DNA of 38,764 nt. Source: Clostridiales bacterium (GTDB lineage: Bacteria > Bacillota > Clostridia > TANB77 > CAG-508). Below, piece by piece: positions 17,537-26,810 of this stretch (position 1 is the stretch's first letter; every line of letters begins with the position of its first letter). The translations under genes were made by a program, and so were the position numbers. The notes under the pieces were generated by a model. The model was not told the origin of the DNA, did not search any database, and saw only the letters and a program-made list of their open reading frames with translations. Where the stretch lies: NCBI GenBank assembly GCA_015056485.1, contig SVGD01000005.1:83799-122562 (forward strand), read 5' to 3'.

Positions 17537-18673
17537 ATGGTAAAGAAAGTTGCTATAATAACAAATGGTGGAGATTGTCCAGGCTTAAATGCAGTAATTA
17601 GAGCAATTGTAAAAACAGCAGAAACACACGGTGTTGAATGCTATGGTTATATAGAAGGATATAAAGGATTATTAGAAAACAATTATATAAAATTAGAATC
17701 AAATGGTAGTGCTTCAGGATTACTTCATAGAGGTGGAACAATAATAGGAGCATCAAATAGTACAAATTTATTTAATTATCCTGTAGAACAAGATGGAAAA
17801 ATTGAATATATGGATATGTCATATCAAGCAGTTGAAAATGCAAGAAGTGCAGGATTTGATTGTATATTTACATTAGGTGGAGATGGAACTCAAAAATCAG
17901 CAAGAGATTTTTCAGTAAGAGGATTAAACGTAATAGGTGTACCAAAAACAATAGATAATGATGTTGCTCATTCAGAAATAACATTTGGTTATAATACAGC
18001 CGTTTCTGTAGCAGCAGAAGCTTTAGATAGATTGCATTCAACAGCAGAATCTCATCATAGAATAATGACATTAGAAGTAATGGGAAGATATGCAGGATGG
18101 ATAGCACTAGAAGCGGCTATAGCAGGAGGAGCAGACGCAGCTATAATACCTGAAATTCCTTATGATATAGATAAAATTGTCGAAAAAATAAATAAAAGAA
18201 AAGAAGAAGGGAAGAAATTTAGCATAATAGTTGTATCAGAAGGTGCAAAACCTAAAGATGGTAATATGGTTATAAAGAAAACTTTAAATGATGGGAAAGG
18301 ATTAGACAATATAAGATTAGGTGGTATAGGAGAAAAACTTGCCCATGATTTAGAAGAAAAAACAGGAATGGTTGCAAGAAATACAACATTAGGTTATGTT
18401 CAAAGAGGTGGAACACCAACTGCATTTGATAGAGTACTATCTACTAAATATGGTACAAAAGCAATGGAGCTTGCTATTCAAGGTACATTTAATGTGTTAG
18501 TAACATTGAAGAATGGAAAATTAGATTATGTATCATTAGAGGATGTTGTTGGAAATAATAAAGAACTTGGAGCACGTTCTGGAGGAACAGAAAGTACAAA
18601 TATAAAAAGAGTTACAATGGATGATGACTTAGTAAAAGTTGCAAGAAATTTAGATATATGTTTAGGTGATTAA
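17537..18673 (+). CDS. pfkA: 6-phosphofructokinase, long-chain type
   Basis: Phosphorylates fructose 6-phosphate, the committing step of glycolysis. The 378-residue length and motifs (GGDCPGLNA, GGDGTQ, PKTIDND, MGRYAGWIA) place it in the mixed-substrate group rather than the ~320-residue classical bacterial type. The phosphoryl-donor site has glycine in GGDGT, as in ATP enzymes, but lysine in PKTIDND, as in pyrophosphate enzymes. Proteins with this combination, such as actinobacterial ones, are reported as ATP-dependent, so ATP is the better guess. AGGAGG precedes the ATG. upp follows after 51 bases. Confidence 0.95.
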   Translation: MVKKVAIITNGGDCPGLNAVIRAIVKTAETHGVECYGYIEGYKGLLENNYIKLESNGSASGLLHRGGTIIGASNSTNLFNYPVEQDGKIEYMDMSYQAVENARSAGFDCIFTLGGDGTQKSARDFSVRGLNVIGVPKTIDNDVAHSEITFGYNTAVSVAAEALDRLHSTAESHHRIMTLEVMGRYAGWIALEAAIAGGADAAIIPEIPYDIDKIVEKINKRKEEGKKFSIIVVSEGAKPKDGNMVIKKTLNDGKGLDNIRLGGIGEKLAHDLEEKTGMVARNTTLGYVQRGGTPTAFDRVLSTKYGTKAMELAIQGTFNVLVTLKNGKLDYVSLEDVVGNNKELGARSGGTESTNIKRVTMDDDLVKVARNLDICLGD

Positions 18674-18724
18674 AAATACTTAATAGTCAAAAAATTATTT
18701 CATAAATTTTGAAGGAGGTATTAT

Positions 18725-19354
18725 ATGAATGTAGTTGAACTAAAAAATCATCCATTAGTAGAACACAAATTAGCAATATTAAGAGATAAAAATACAGGTA
18801 CAAAAGAATTTAGAGAAATTGTTTCAGAACTTGCAACATTACTTTGCTATGAAGCAATGAAAGATGCGAAATTACAAGAAGTTGAAATAGAAACACCAAT
18901 TCAAAAAATGAAAACAAAAAAGATTAATGAAAATAATTATGCATTTGTTCCAATTTTAAGAGCAGGAACAGGAATGTTAGATGGAATAATTCGTGTAGTA
19001 CCAAATGCAAAAATAGGACATATTGGAATGTATAGAGATGAAGAAACTTTTAAACCAACAGTTTACTTTTTTAAAGTTCCAAAGGATATAGATAAAAGAG
19101 AAGTTTTAGTTTTAGATCCAATGCTTGCGACTGGAGGTTCAGGTATTGATGCAATTGAATTATTAAAACAAAAAGGAGTAAAAAGAATTAAGTTTTTATG
19201 TATAATTTCAGCCCCAGAAGGAATCAAAGCAATGCAAGAAAAACATCCAGATGTAGAAATATATACAGCTGCAATAGATGAAAAACTAAATGAAAAAGCA
19301 TACATAGTTCCAGGACTAGGAGATGCAGGAGATAGAATTTTTGGAACAAAATAA
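18725..19354 (+). CDS. upp: Uracil phosphoribosyltransferase
   Basis: Converts uracil and PRPP to UMP in pyrimidine salvage. The PRPP loop is [21 protein letters not shown] and the uracil-binding C-terminus is [17 protein letters not shown], both diagnostic. The length of 209 is standard. GAAGGAGG stands before the ATG. It is probably cotranscribed with pfkA and ends at a terminator shared with the convergent gene. Confidence 0.97.
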   Translation: MNVVELKNHPLVEHKLAILRDKNTGTKEFREIVSELATLLCYEAMKDAKLQEVEIETPIQKMKTKKINENNYAFVPILRAGTGMLDGIIRVVPNAKIGHIGMYRDEETFKPTVYFFKVPKDIDKREVLVLDPMLATGGSGIDAIELLKQKGVKRIKFLCIISAPEGIKAMQEKHPDVEIYTAAIDEKLNEKAYIVPGLGDAGDRIFGTK

Positions 19355-19357
19355 ATA

Positions 19358-19388
19358 AAAAATACAGGTTCGTACCTGTATTTTTTAT
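19358..19388. terminator. Bidirectional terminator between upp and the convergent sulfatase gene
   Basis: AAAAAATACAGGT and ACCTGTATTTTTT form a 13-bp perfect stem with a TCGT loop. A-run on one side and T-run on the other allow function in both directions. Confidence 0.92.
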
Positions 19389-19393
19389 TACTA

Positions 19394-21286
19394 TTATTTA
19401 TTATTTTTTACAGAGAAGAAGTCTTCCAATGTATTTTTTGTATCAAACAAGTGATTATATTGGAACATTTTATATTGTTCTAACATTTCTGAGTATTCAT
19501 TTTGTTCATCTAATGAATGATATGTTCCAGTATTATCCATGTATCCATGACCGGTTATAACTGGAAGGCTTTCTTTTATATCATCTAAGAAATGCATATA
19601 AGGCGTTTTATCTAATTCAGCTACATCTAGAAGAAGTGAAGATAAATAATTTAAACTTATATCATCTGTTTGATGTTCTTTTTTATCAATATCATAATTG
19701 GCCCAAATAAAGTATGGTGTTAAATATCCTTTCTCATCATCTTCTAAAGAATCAGTCTTAAATTCATTTAAATAATCCCAATATTCTTGTTCAAGATAAG
19801 GAGGTTGATGGTCTCCAAAGAAAAGAATAATAGTAGGTTCCTCGACTTTTTTGAAATAATCTATTAAATATTTTAAAGCATTATCAGATTCTTTTATTAT
19901 AGATAAATATTGTTCTGCTTTAGGACAATTAGGGACATCTGTTAATGTAATTGTTGATTCATAAGGCTCGAATTCATAACCACTGTGATTCTGCATAGTT
20001 ACAGTAAAATTGAAAAATAATTCATCATCTTTTTTTGCTTCAAATAATTTTATTAATTCTTTATAGGTACTTAAATCAGAAGCATATTCTCTAATAATTT
20101 CTAAATCATCTTCCATATCTTCCAAAAAATAGAAATGATCAAATCCTAATAAAGGATATACATTTGTTCTTCTGTATCCAGAACCATAATAAGGATGAAT
20201 AGCATATGATGTATAACCTTGAGATTCTAAAGTAGATACTAAAGATGTAGTAGGTTTTGATAAGTATTGTTGATAAGGAATATTTCCATAAGCTAAAAAT
20301 GCCATGGAGTTATTAGTTAAAAATTCCCATTCTGCATTTGGGGTTTTACCACCATAAACAGAAGAATGAACATGTCCGCTAATAGTTGTTTTTATTAATG
20401 AATTGAAATAAGGTAAATATTCTTCATTTGTTTTTATTTTTCTATGAACACTCATATCAGAAAAACTTTCATTCATAATAATTATTATATTTGGCTTTTT
20501 TTCTACTATATTATTTTCATCAGTAGCATTAGTAGAAGTTTGTGTTGTTTCTACATCTTCATTTTTTTCTTTTTTGGTATATTTTTTTGCAGTTTTTGAA
20601 AGATTATCTAATGAATAATTTTCAGGTTCTTCTTGTGTAGAATATACACTTTGTTTCAAGAAACTAGCAAGAAAACCATTTTTAGTATATTCAGTTTTTG
20701 GTTTCCATAAGTGTGTAGATAAATCGAAAATATTCATAAAATTTGTGTTAAAACAAACAAATATAAAGCAAATACTTATAATTGCAAATGATATTCTAGA
20801 TATTATAGTATATTTGTTTCTTTCTGGACGATATTTAATCATACAACAAATAAAAATAATTAGTGCGTAAGTTATAAATGCAAAAATAAAAAATGAATTT
20901 ACTGTTAATTTGTAAGTTGATGCTACAGAAAAACCAGTTTCAATAGATAAAATATCTAATGGGTCTAAAGGTGTCCCTCTGAAACAATAAATTATATAAT
21001 TAGATATGCTCAATATAAAAATAACAGTACTACTTAATAAAGAAGAAATACGAATACTATTTATTATTGAATAAAAAAAGATATTCATAATAAATATTAT
21101 AATCATATTAAAAAGTATTCTTAAGAAATTCATAGATAATATGTTATTTGTATTAAATAATTCAGCCATAACAAAAGAAAGAAACATTGATATTACCCAT
21201 AATACCAATGAAAAATATTTGCTTTTATAAAATTTTTTTAAAATTTCTTTTAATTTTTTTAAAATTTCTTTTAATTTAAATTTCAT
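19394..21286 (-). CDS. LTA-synthase-like membrane sulfatase
   Basis: A 630-residue membrane enzyme of the LtaS/alkaline-phosphatase superfamily, which transfers glycerol phosphate from phosphatidylglycerol to a surface polymer. Five membrane helices lie at about 24-42, 53-75, 82-101, 130-150 and 160-181. The extracellular sulfatase domain begins near 264: metal ligand Glu273 in NESFSD, catalytic Thr315 in GGKTPNAEWEF, His434 in MQNHSGY, and Asp492-His493 in FFGDHQPP. The N-terminus repeats KLKEILK twice, from a 21-base tandem duplication at 21240-21278. Whether it makes lipoteichoic acid or another glycerol-phosphate polymer is not decided by sequence. AGGAG precedes the ATG. Confidence 0.9.
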   Translation of the reverse strand: MKFKLKEILKKLKEILKKFYKSKYFSLVLWVISMFLSFVMAELFNTNNILSMNFLRILFNMIIIFIMNIFFYSIINSIRISSLLSSTVIFILSISNYIIYCFRGTPLDPLDILSIETGFSVASTYKLTVNSFFIFAFITYALIIFICCMIKYRPERNKYTIISRISFAIISICFIFVCFNTNFMNIFDLSTHLWKPKTEYTKNGFLASFLKQSVYSTQEEPENYSLDNLSKTAKKYTKKEKNEDVETTQTSTNATDENNIVEKKPNIIIIMNESFSDMSVHRKIKTNEEYLPYFNSLIKTTISGHVHSSVYGGKTPNAEWEFLTNNSMAFLAYGNIPYQQYLSKPTTSLVSTLESQGYTSYAIHPYYGSGYRRTNVYPLLGFDHFYFLEDMEDDLEIIREYASDLSTYKELIKLFEAKKDDELFFNFTVTMQNHSGYEFEPYESTITLTDVPNCPKAEQYLSIIKESDNALKYLIDYFKKVEEPTIILFFGDHQPPYLEQEYWDYLNEFKTDSLEDDEKGYLTPYFIWANYDIDKKEHQTDDISLNYLSSLLLDVAELDKTPYMHFLDDIKESLPVITGHGYMDNTGTYHSLDEQNEYSEMLEQYKMFQYNHLFDTKNTLEDFFSVKNNK

Positions 21287-21426
21287 GATATAAACTCCTA
21301 AAAAATGTTTTTATATGACATTATTTTACAAGACTTTTTAGCTATTTGTCAAGAAAAAAATGGTGGTTATATTTGTTATTTTTTTAAATAAAATCTTAAA
21401 ATTAAGGTTCAAATTTAAAAAATATA

Positions 21427-21456
21427 TTGCTTTTTATATATTAAAATGTGTATAAT
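21427..21456 (+). promoter_or_regulatory. Probable promoter of glmM
   Basis: TTGCTT and a perfect TATAAT are separated by 18 bases, 32 bases before the start codon. The -35 box is imperfect. Confidence 0.6.
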
Positions 21457-21487
21457 AATAAAAGTGATTAAATCTAAGGAGGAAACA

Positions 21488-22852
21488 ATGAAAAAATATT
21501 TTGGAACAGATGGGATTAGAAGAATCGCTAATACAGAACTCACACCAACATTAGTGTATAGAGTTGCAAAAGCTGGAGCATATGTTCTTTCAAAGCACTT
21601 AGACCATACCCCTACTATTTTAATAGGAAGAGATACTAGACTTTCAGGAACTTTAATAGAAAGTGCAATGACTGCAGGATTTTTAAGCTATGGTGCAAAT
21701 GTTAAATTATTGGGTGTTATTCCAACACCAGCGGTAGCATATTTAACAAAAAAATTAAAAGCTGATGCAAGTGTTGTTATTTCAGCTTCTCATAACACAT
21801 ATGAATTTAATGGAGTAAAATACTTTAGTAACAAAGGAATGAAAATATCAGATGAAATAGAACAAGAAATTGAAGAAGTAATGGATTCTGGTAAAATAGA
21901 TGAATTGACAGCAATTGGAGATAAAATAGGAGTTTCTGAAAATAGAGAAGATTTAATAAATGAATATATATATTTTTTCAGAAAGATTTTCGAAGAGTCA
22001 ATAGAAGAAAATAATAGAATTGATTTTGTAGTGGGACTTGATGTTGCAAATGGTGCAACTTATAAAGTGGCAGAGGATGTTTTTGAGAAACTAGGAATAC
22101 AATATAAAATTATAAATAATGAACCAAGTGGAATAAATATAAATCATGATTGTGGTTCTACACATTTAGAAAATTTAAAGAAATTTGTTTTAGAAAACAA
22201 GTTAAGTCTGGGAATTGCCTATGACGGAGATGGTGATAGATGTTTAGCAATAGATGAAAAAGGGAATGAAATTGATGGAGATATGATTCTTTCAATCTTT
22301 TCTAAATATCTAAAGGAAAAAGGAAAGTTAAACAAAGATACTTTGGTTGCAACTGTTATGAGTAATCTAGGATTGAAAAAGTATGCAAAAAATAATAATG
22401 TGAATTTTGTAGAAACAAAAGTTGGAGATAGATATGTTTTAGAAGAATTATTAAAAGAAGGATATAACTTAGGTGGTGAACAATCTGGGCACATTATAAT
22501 GTTAGATTATAATCCAACAGGAGATGGAATATTAACATCATTAATGCTTATAAAAATATTATTAGAAAAAAATGTTTCAGCGTCTAAACTTTGTGATATA
22601 ATAAATTTATATCCGCAGGCATTAGTAAATGCAAAAGTTAAAAATGAAAATAAGAAAGAATATGAAACTGATGAAGAAATACAAAATGAAATAAAAAAAT
22701 TAGAAGAAGAATTTAAAGATAATGGAAGAGTTTTAATAAGACCTTCAGGAACTGAACCACTAATAAGAGTGATGATAGAAGGGGAAAATCAGGAGTATAT
22801 AGAAAAAAAGGCAAAAGAGTTAGCAGAACATATAGAAAAAAAATTAGGTTAA
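21488..22852 (+). CDS. glmM: Phosphoglucosamine mutase
   Basis: Interconverts glucosamine 6-phosphate and 1-phosphate for UDP-GlcNAc and wall synthesis. The four expected sites are visible: active-site serine in ISASHNTYEFNG, metal loop DGDGDR, sugar loop GGEQSGH and phosphate loop RPSGTEPLIRVM. The N-terminal KKYFGTDGIRR is typical. Length is 454 from ATG 21488, which has AAGGAGGA in front. The frame is open 42 bases upstream, but that part overlaps the promoter. An apparently cotranscribed small membrane protein follows. Confidence 0.96.
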   Translation: MKKYFGTDGIRRIANTELTPTLVYRVAKAGAYVLSKHLDHTPTILIGRDTRLSGTLIESAMTAGFLSYGANVKLLGVIPTPAVAYLTKKLKADASVVISASHNTYEFNGVKYFSNKGMKISDEIEQEIEEVMDSGKIDELTAIGDKIGVSENREDLINEYIYFFRKIFEESIEENNRIDFVVGLDVANGATYKVAEDVFEKLGIQYKIINNEPSGININHDCGSTHLENLKKFVLENKLSLGIAYDGDGDRCLAIDEKGNEIDGDMILSIFSKYLKEKGKLNKDTLVATVMSNLGLKKYAKNNNVNFVETKVGDRYVLEELLKEGYNLGGEQSGHIIMLDYNPTGDGILTSLMLIKILLEKNVSASKLCDIINLYPQALVNAKVKNENKKEYETDEEIQNEIKKLEEEFKDNGRVLIRPSGTEPLIRVMIEGENQEYIEKKAKELAEHIEKKLG

Positions 22853-22901
22853 TTAGTGGGAAACCACTTTTTACATAAGAAAAAATAAAGGAGGAAAAAA
22901 A

Positions 22902-23234
22902 ATGATTATTAATGTTTCACAACCATTAACAATTATACTATTAGTAGCTTTAGCAGTATTATTAGTTTTTTTAGGAAAGGAAGTAAAAAAACCACAAATA
23001 CCAGTAGTAATGCTATTTGTATTTTTAGCACTTGTATTAATGCATAGTATACAACTAAATATAGTAGATGTTAATTCAATAGAATATAATGTAATATTAA
23101 AATGTATTCCAATTGATTTAATATTTGTTGTAATATACTTCTTTGCATATTTATGGTTAGATCAAATACAAGCAGAAGCACTAAATAAGAAAAATTTAGA
23201 TAATAGTTTAGATTGGTTTTGGAAAAAAGTTTAA
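22902..23234 (+). CDS. Small membrane protein, three predicted helices
   Basis: This 110-residue protein has hydrophobic segments at about 10-24, 33-49 and 70-86, then a short soluble tail ending DNSLDWFWKKV. AAAGGAGG at good distance before the ATG supports translation. It sits between glmM and metG with short gaps (49 and 14 bases), consistent with one transcript. I recognise no family and infer no function. Confidence 0.75.
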   Translation: MIINVSQPLTIILLVALAVLLVFLGKEVKKPQIPVVMLFVFLALVLMHSIQLNIVDVNSIEYNVILKCIPIDLIFVVIYFFAYLWLDQIQAEALNKKNLDNSLDWFWKKV

Positions 23235-23248
23235 TACAGGAGGCAATA

Positions 23249-24838
23249 ATGAGTAAAAACGTATTAATAGGAGGAGCGTGGCCTTATGCAAATAATTCTT
23301 TGCATTTAGGCCATTTGGCAGGATTAATTTCAGGTGATGTTTTAGCACGTTACCATAGATTAATAGGTGATAACGTACTATATGTATCTGGAACAGATTG
23401 TCATGGCACACCAATAACTGAAAGGGCAAAAAGAGAAGGAAAAACTGCAGAAGAAATAGCAAATTTTTATCACGAAGAATTTGTTAAAACCTTCAATGCA
23501 ATTAGTTTTTCTTATGACTTATATTCAAAAACACACACAGACTATCATTTTGAAAAAGTAAAAGAAATATTTAAAAGATTATATGACAATGGGTATATCT
23601 ATGAAAAAATAGAACCACAAGCATATTGTGAAAAATGTAATAAATTTTTACAAGATAGAGAAATACAAATTGTATGTCCTAAATGTGGGGAAACAACAAA
23701 AGCGGACCAATGTGATGCTTGTACTTATACTCCAACTATGGAAGAAGTAAAAGATGGAGTTTGTTTAGCTTGTGGCGAAAAAACAGTGCAAAAGGATAAT
23801 AAAAATTTATATATTGCATTATCTAAATTTCAAAAGGAAATTGAAGCTAATACAAATAAATGCAAAAATTTCTGGAGAGTAAATGCAAGAAATGAAACTG
23901 AAAAATATATTAAACAAGGATTATTAGATAGAGCAGTTACAAGAGATTTAGATTGGGGTGTAGATATTCCTATAAATGGTTATGAAGATAAAAAAATGTA
24001 TGTTTGGATAGAAGCTGTTTTAGGATATTTAACGGACACTATGAAAATCTGTGAAGAAAATGGCACTAACTGGGAAGAATTTTGGAAAGAAGGACATAAT
24101 AATAAAATTTATATGTGTCATGGAAAAGATAATATAGTATTCCATAGTATAATTTTTAATGCGCTTTTAGAAGGATTAAAAGATAATTTTCATTTAGTAG
24201 ATGTTATAGTTTCTACAGAATATTTAAATATAAATGATGAAAAAATTTCAAAGAGTAAAGGAAATGGAATTACAACATTAGAAATGTTAGAAAAATATAA
24301 TCCTGACTCATTAAGATTCCATATAATAAACAATGGACCAGAAAAGAAAGACACTAACTTTACATTAGATGACTTTGAAAGAACTCACAACAATGAAATA
24401 TTGAATAAATTCGGAAATCTTGTAAATAGAACTTTAAGATTTAAAGGTTTAGAAGAACTTCCAACCGGAAAGCTAGACAAAAAAATGGAACAAGAAATAA
24501 AAGATGCATATAAAGATGTTGCAATAGCTATAGAAAATTTAGAATTTAAAAATGCAACAGATAGAGTAATGCAATTAGTTGAAAATGCAAATAAATATTA
24601 CGATGAAAGACAACCATGGATACAAAAAAAGGAATCTATTGATGATTTTAATGATACTATTTATACTTGTGCAGTTATTATTGCAAACTTGTCTAATTTA
24701 TTTGAACCATTTATGCCTAATTCATCAAAGAAAATTAGAGAATATTTAAATTTAAATGAAAAAGGTTCATGGGAAATAATAAAGGTAGATGGTGGTATAA
24801 AATTAAATAATATAGAACCATTATTTAATAGAATTTAA
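23249..24838 (+). CDS. metG: Methionyl-tRNA synthetase
   Basis: Class I synthetase charging tRNA-Met. HIGH-type motif HLGH near residue 19 in GAWPYANNSLHLGHLAG, and KMSKS-type motif KISKS in NDEKISKSKGNG. Four CxxC pairs in the connective insertion (CEKC, CPKC, CDAC, CLAC) indicate a two-knuckle zinc domain, the E. coli-like type. The 529-residue length shows no C-terminal EMAP/Arc1p-like dimer domain. Start 23249 has CAGGAGG in front; the upstream open frame overlaps the previous gene. Confidence 0.96.
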   Translation: MSKNVLIGGAWPYANNSLHLGHLAGLISGDVLARYHRLIGDNVLYVSGTDCHGTPITERAKREGKTAEEIANFYHEEFVKTFNAISFSYDLYSKTHTDYHFEKVKEIFKRLYDNGYIYEKIEPQAYCEKCNKFLQDREIQIVCPKCGETTKADQCDACTYTPTMEEVKDGVCLACGEKTVQKDNKNLYIALSKFQKEIEANTNKCKNFWRVNARNETEKYIKQGLLDRAVTRDLDWGVDIPINGYEDKKMYVWIEAVLGYLTDTMKICEENGTNWEEFWKEGHNNKIYMCHGKDNIVFHSIIFNALLEGLKDNFHLVDVIVSTEYLNINDEKISKSKGNGITTLEMLEKYNPDSLRFHIINNGPEKKDTNFTLDDFERTHNNEILNKFGNLVNRTLRFKGLEELPTGKLDKKMEQEIKDAYKDVAIAIENLEFKNATDRVMQLVENANKYYDERQPWIQKKESIDDFNDTIYTCAVIIANLSNLFEPFMPNSSKKIREYLNLNEKGSWEIIKVDGGIKLNNIEPLFNRI

Positions 24839-24841
24839 TTT

Positions 24842-24877
24842 AAAAATGGGTAAGCAATAAAATGTTTACCTATTTTT
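24842..24877 (+). terminator. Intrinsic terminator after metG
   Basis: AAAAATGGGTAAGCA and TGTTTACCTATTTTT pair over 15 positions with few mismatches around a short loop and end in a T-run. Confidence 0.85.
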
Positions 24878-24898
24878 GATATAAGAAGGGAAACAAAA

Positions 24899-25474
24899 AT
24901 GAGAGATAAAATAATAATAGTAGAAGGACCACAAGGAGTTGGAAAAACAACATTTACAAATTACTTAAGAGAAAAAATGGGAGCTACAGATTTATATAGA
25001 TTGACAGGTATAAAAGATAAAACAATTACAGGTCTTAAAAAAATAGAAAAAAAATATGATAGCTTATTGAAGTATATTGAAAATTGTGAAGATGTAAATT
25101 TACTATTTGATAGAACTTTTTTTACTGAAGAAATCTATGCTAGATTAGGATTCAAACCATATTCTTTTAAAGAAGTTTATGAAAAATCATTAAATAAATT
25201 AGATTCTTTAGATTTTGATATATATTTAATTGTTTTATACTTAAAAGATACATCTGAATATGAAAGAAGAATAAAGAGAGATAAGCACCAATATCAAAAA
25301 TTTGAAGTTGAAAGTAGTATAAAACAACAAGAAGAATATTTGAAAATGGCAGATGAAGTTGAAGAAAAAGTGAAAAATATTAAGGTTGTAAGATTTAATT
25401 ATAATGGAGCACATGAAGATAATAAAGATAGAATCAATGAAGAATTAAGCTTTTTGTTTGAGGAGAAAAAATAA
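24899..25474 (+). CDS. Thymidylate-kinase-like P-loop nucleotide kinase
   Basis: A 191-residue P-loop protein with Walker A GPQGVGKTT near residues 10-18, DR-type motif LLFDRTFFTEEIY around 70-85 and a lid-like stretch RRIKRDKHQYQKF. This fits the thymidylate/deoxynucleoside kinase group, but the canonical DRYxxS motif of Tmk is altered to DRTFFT, so the substrate is uncertain. GAAGGGAAA precedes the ATG. The next gene follows 2 bases after the stop. Confidence 0.7.
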   Translation: MRDKIIIVEGPQGVGKTTFTNYLREKMGATDLYRLTGIKDKTITGLKKIEKKYDSLLKYIENCEDVNLLFDRTFFTEEIYARLGFKPYSFKEVYEKSLNKLDSLDFDIYLIVLYLKDTSEYERRIKRDKHQYQKFEVESSIKQQEEYLKMADEVEEKVKNIKVVRFNYNGAHEDNKDRINEELSFLFEEKK

Positions 25475-25476
25475 AG

Positions 25477-26737
25477 ATGGATGTTGAAAAAATAAAGAAA
25501 ATGGCATCAGAATGTTTAAATTGCAAAAATCCATTATGTAGAAAAGGATGCCCAATAAGTACAAACATTCCTGGTTTCATACAAAAAATCAAAGATGGAA
25601 ATCTTGAAGAGGCTTATTACATATTACAACAGAATAATATAATGAGTGAAATGTGCAGTAATGTATGTTTTTTTGAAGAATGTTGTGAAGGTAAATGTGT
25701 AAAAGGAATAAAAGGAGAATCTGTTAAAGTTTCTACATTAGAAAAACAAGTAAATTTATGGGCAAATAAAAATAATATAGAATATAAAGAGGTTTTACCC
25801 GAAAGTAACAATATAAAAGTTGCGATTATTGGCTCAGGACCAGCTGGAATTAGTTGCCGGAGTTGAATTAGCTAAAAAAGGATATTTAGTTACAATATAT
25901 GAAAAAGAAGAAAAAATTGGTGGGTTGTTAACTTATGGTATACCAGGTTTTAGATTACCTAGAGATTTGTCAAATAAAATAAATGAAAAATTAAAGAAAT
26001 TAAATATTAATATTGAAACAAATAAAGAACTAGGAAAAGATTTTACTATTGAGGAATTAAAAGAAAACAATTTTAAAGCTATTTTTTTAGGTCTTGGAAT
26101 GGCTGTTCCATCCACATATAAACTAAATGATGAAAATAATGACGATATATGTGATTCGACATATTTCTTGAGAGAATATAATGCAAAAAGGATAGTAAAA
26201 AATTTAGATAAAGTTGTTATAATAGGTGGAGGGAATGTTGCTTGTGACTCTGCTAGAGCTGCTATAAGAATGGGAGCAAAAGATGTTAGAATTCTTTATA
26301 GACGAAACGAAGAAAAAATGCCTGCAAGAAAAATAGAAGTAAATCATGCAATAGAAGAGGGAGCAAAGTTTGAATTTAATACAAAAGTTTTATCAGCTGA
26401 AATAGAAGAAGGGAAAATAAAATTTTTAAATTGTATAAAAACAGTTTGTGAAAATAATGAAATAAAGGATGTTTCTGATAGTGAGTTTATTACAGAGGCT
26501 ACTAAGGTGATTTTTGCAATAGGATATAAAACAGACAAAGCTCTTATAGAAAAGTTAGGAATAAAAGTAAATGAAAAAGGTATGTTAATTGTTGATGAAA
26601 ACAATATGACTAATATAGAAGGCATATTTGCAGGAGGGGATGTAACTCAAACAAAAGCGACAGTTTGTAATGCTATATTAGAAGGAAAAAAAGCAGCACA
26701 AGGAATTGATAAATATATCAAAAAAGAAGATTCTTAG
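25477..26737 (+). pseudogene. Frameshifted NADPH-dependent glutamate synthase small-subunit-like oxidoreductase
   Basis: The first part (25477-25857) encodes the N-terminal iron-sulfur domain with many cysteines (CLNCKNPLCRKGCP, CSNVCFFEECCEGKC), followed by the FAD-binding IIGSGPAGI. The frame then ends in CRS-stop. The other frame continues from 25859 with GVELAKKGYLVTIYEKEEKIGG, NAD(P)-binding VIIGGGNVACDSARAA and FAD-closing IFAGGDVTQTKATV, up to 26737. Removing one C of the CC at 25857-25858 restores a single protein of about 419 residues, only slightly short for the family. Either the gene is newly inactivated or the extra base is a sequencing or assembly error; the rest of the gene is undamaged, which favours error or a very recent event. 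Family members move electrons from NADPH, in glutamate synthesis or other reductases. Confidence 0.85.
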
Positions 26738-26750
26738 AATCTTCTTTTTT
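26721..26750. terminator. Terminator overlapping the end of the gltD-like gene
   Basis: AAAAAGAAGATT and AATCTTCTTTTT form a 12-bp stem; the TAG stop codon is in the loop. Flanking A and T runs allow termination in both directions between the convergent genes. Confidence 0.9.
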
Positions 26751-26753
26751 TAT

Positions 26754-26802
26754 GTAGGGGCAGGTCTTGAACTGCCCTGGGTCGGTCTTGACCGACCCCT
26801 AC
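26754..26802. repeat. Double GC-rich hairpin repeat, inverted copy of 11880-11928
   Basis: GTAGGGGCAGGTC and GGGTCGGTC-TT-GACCGACCC form two neighbouring hairpins between GTAGGGG and CCCCTAC ends. Read on the minus strand the order and sequence match 11880-11928 closely. Confidence 0.9.
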
Positions 26803-26810
26803 ATATTAAT

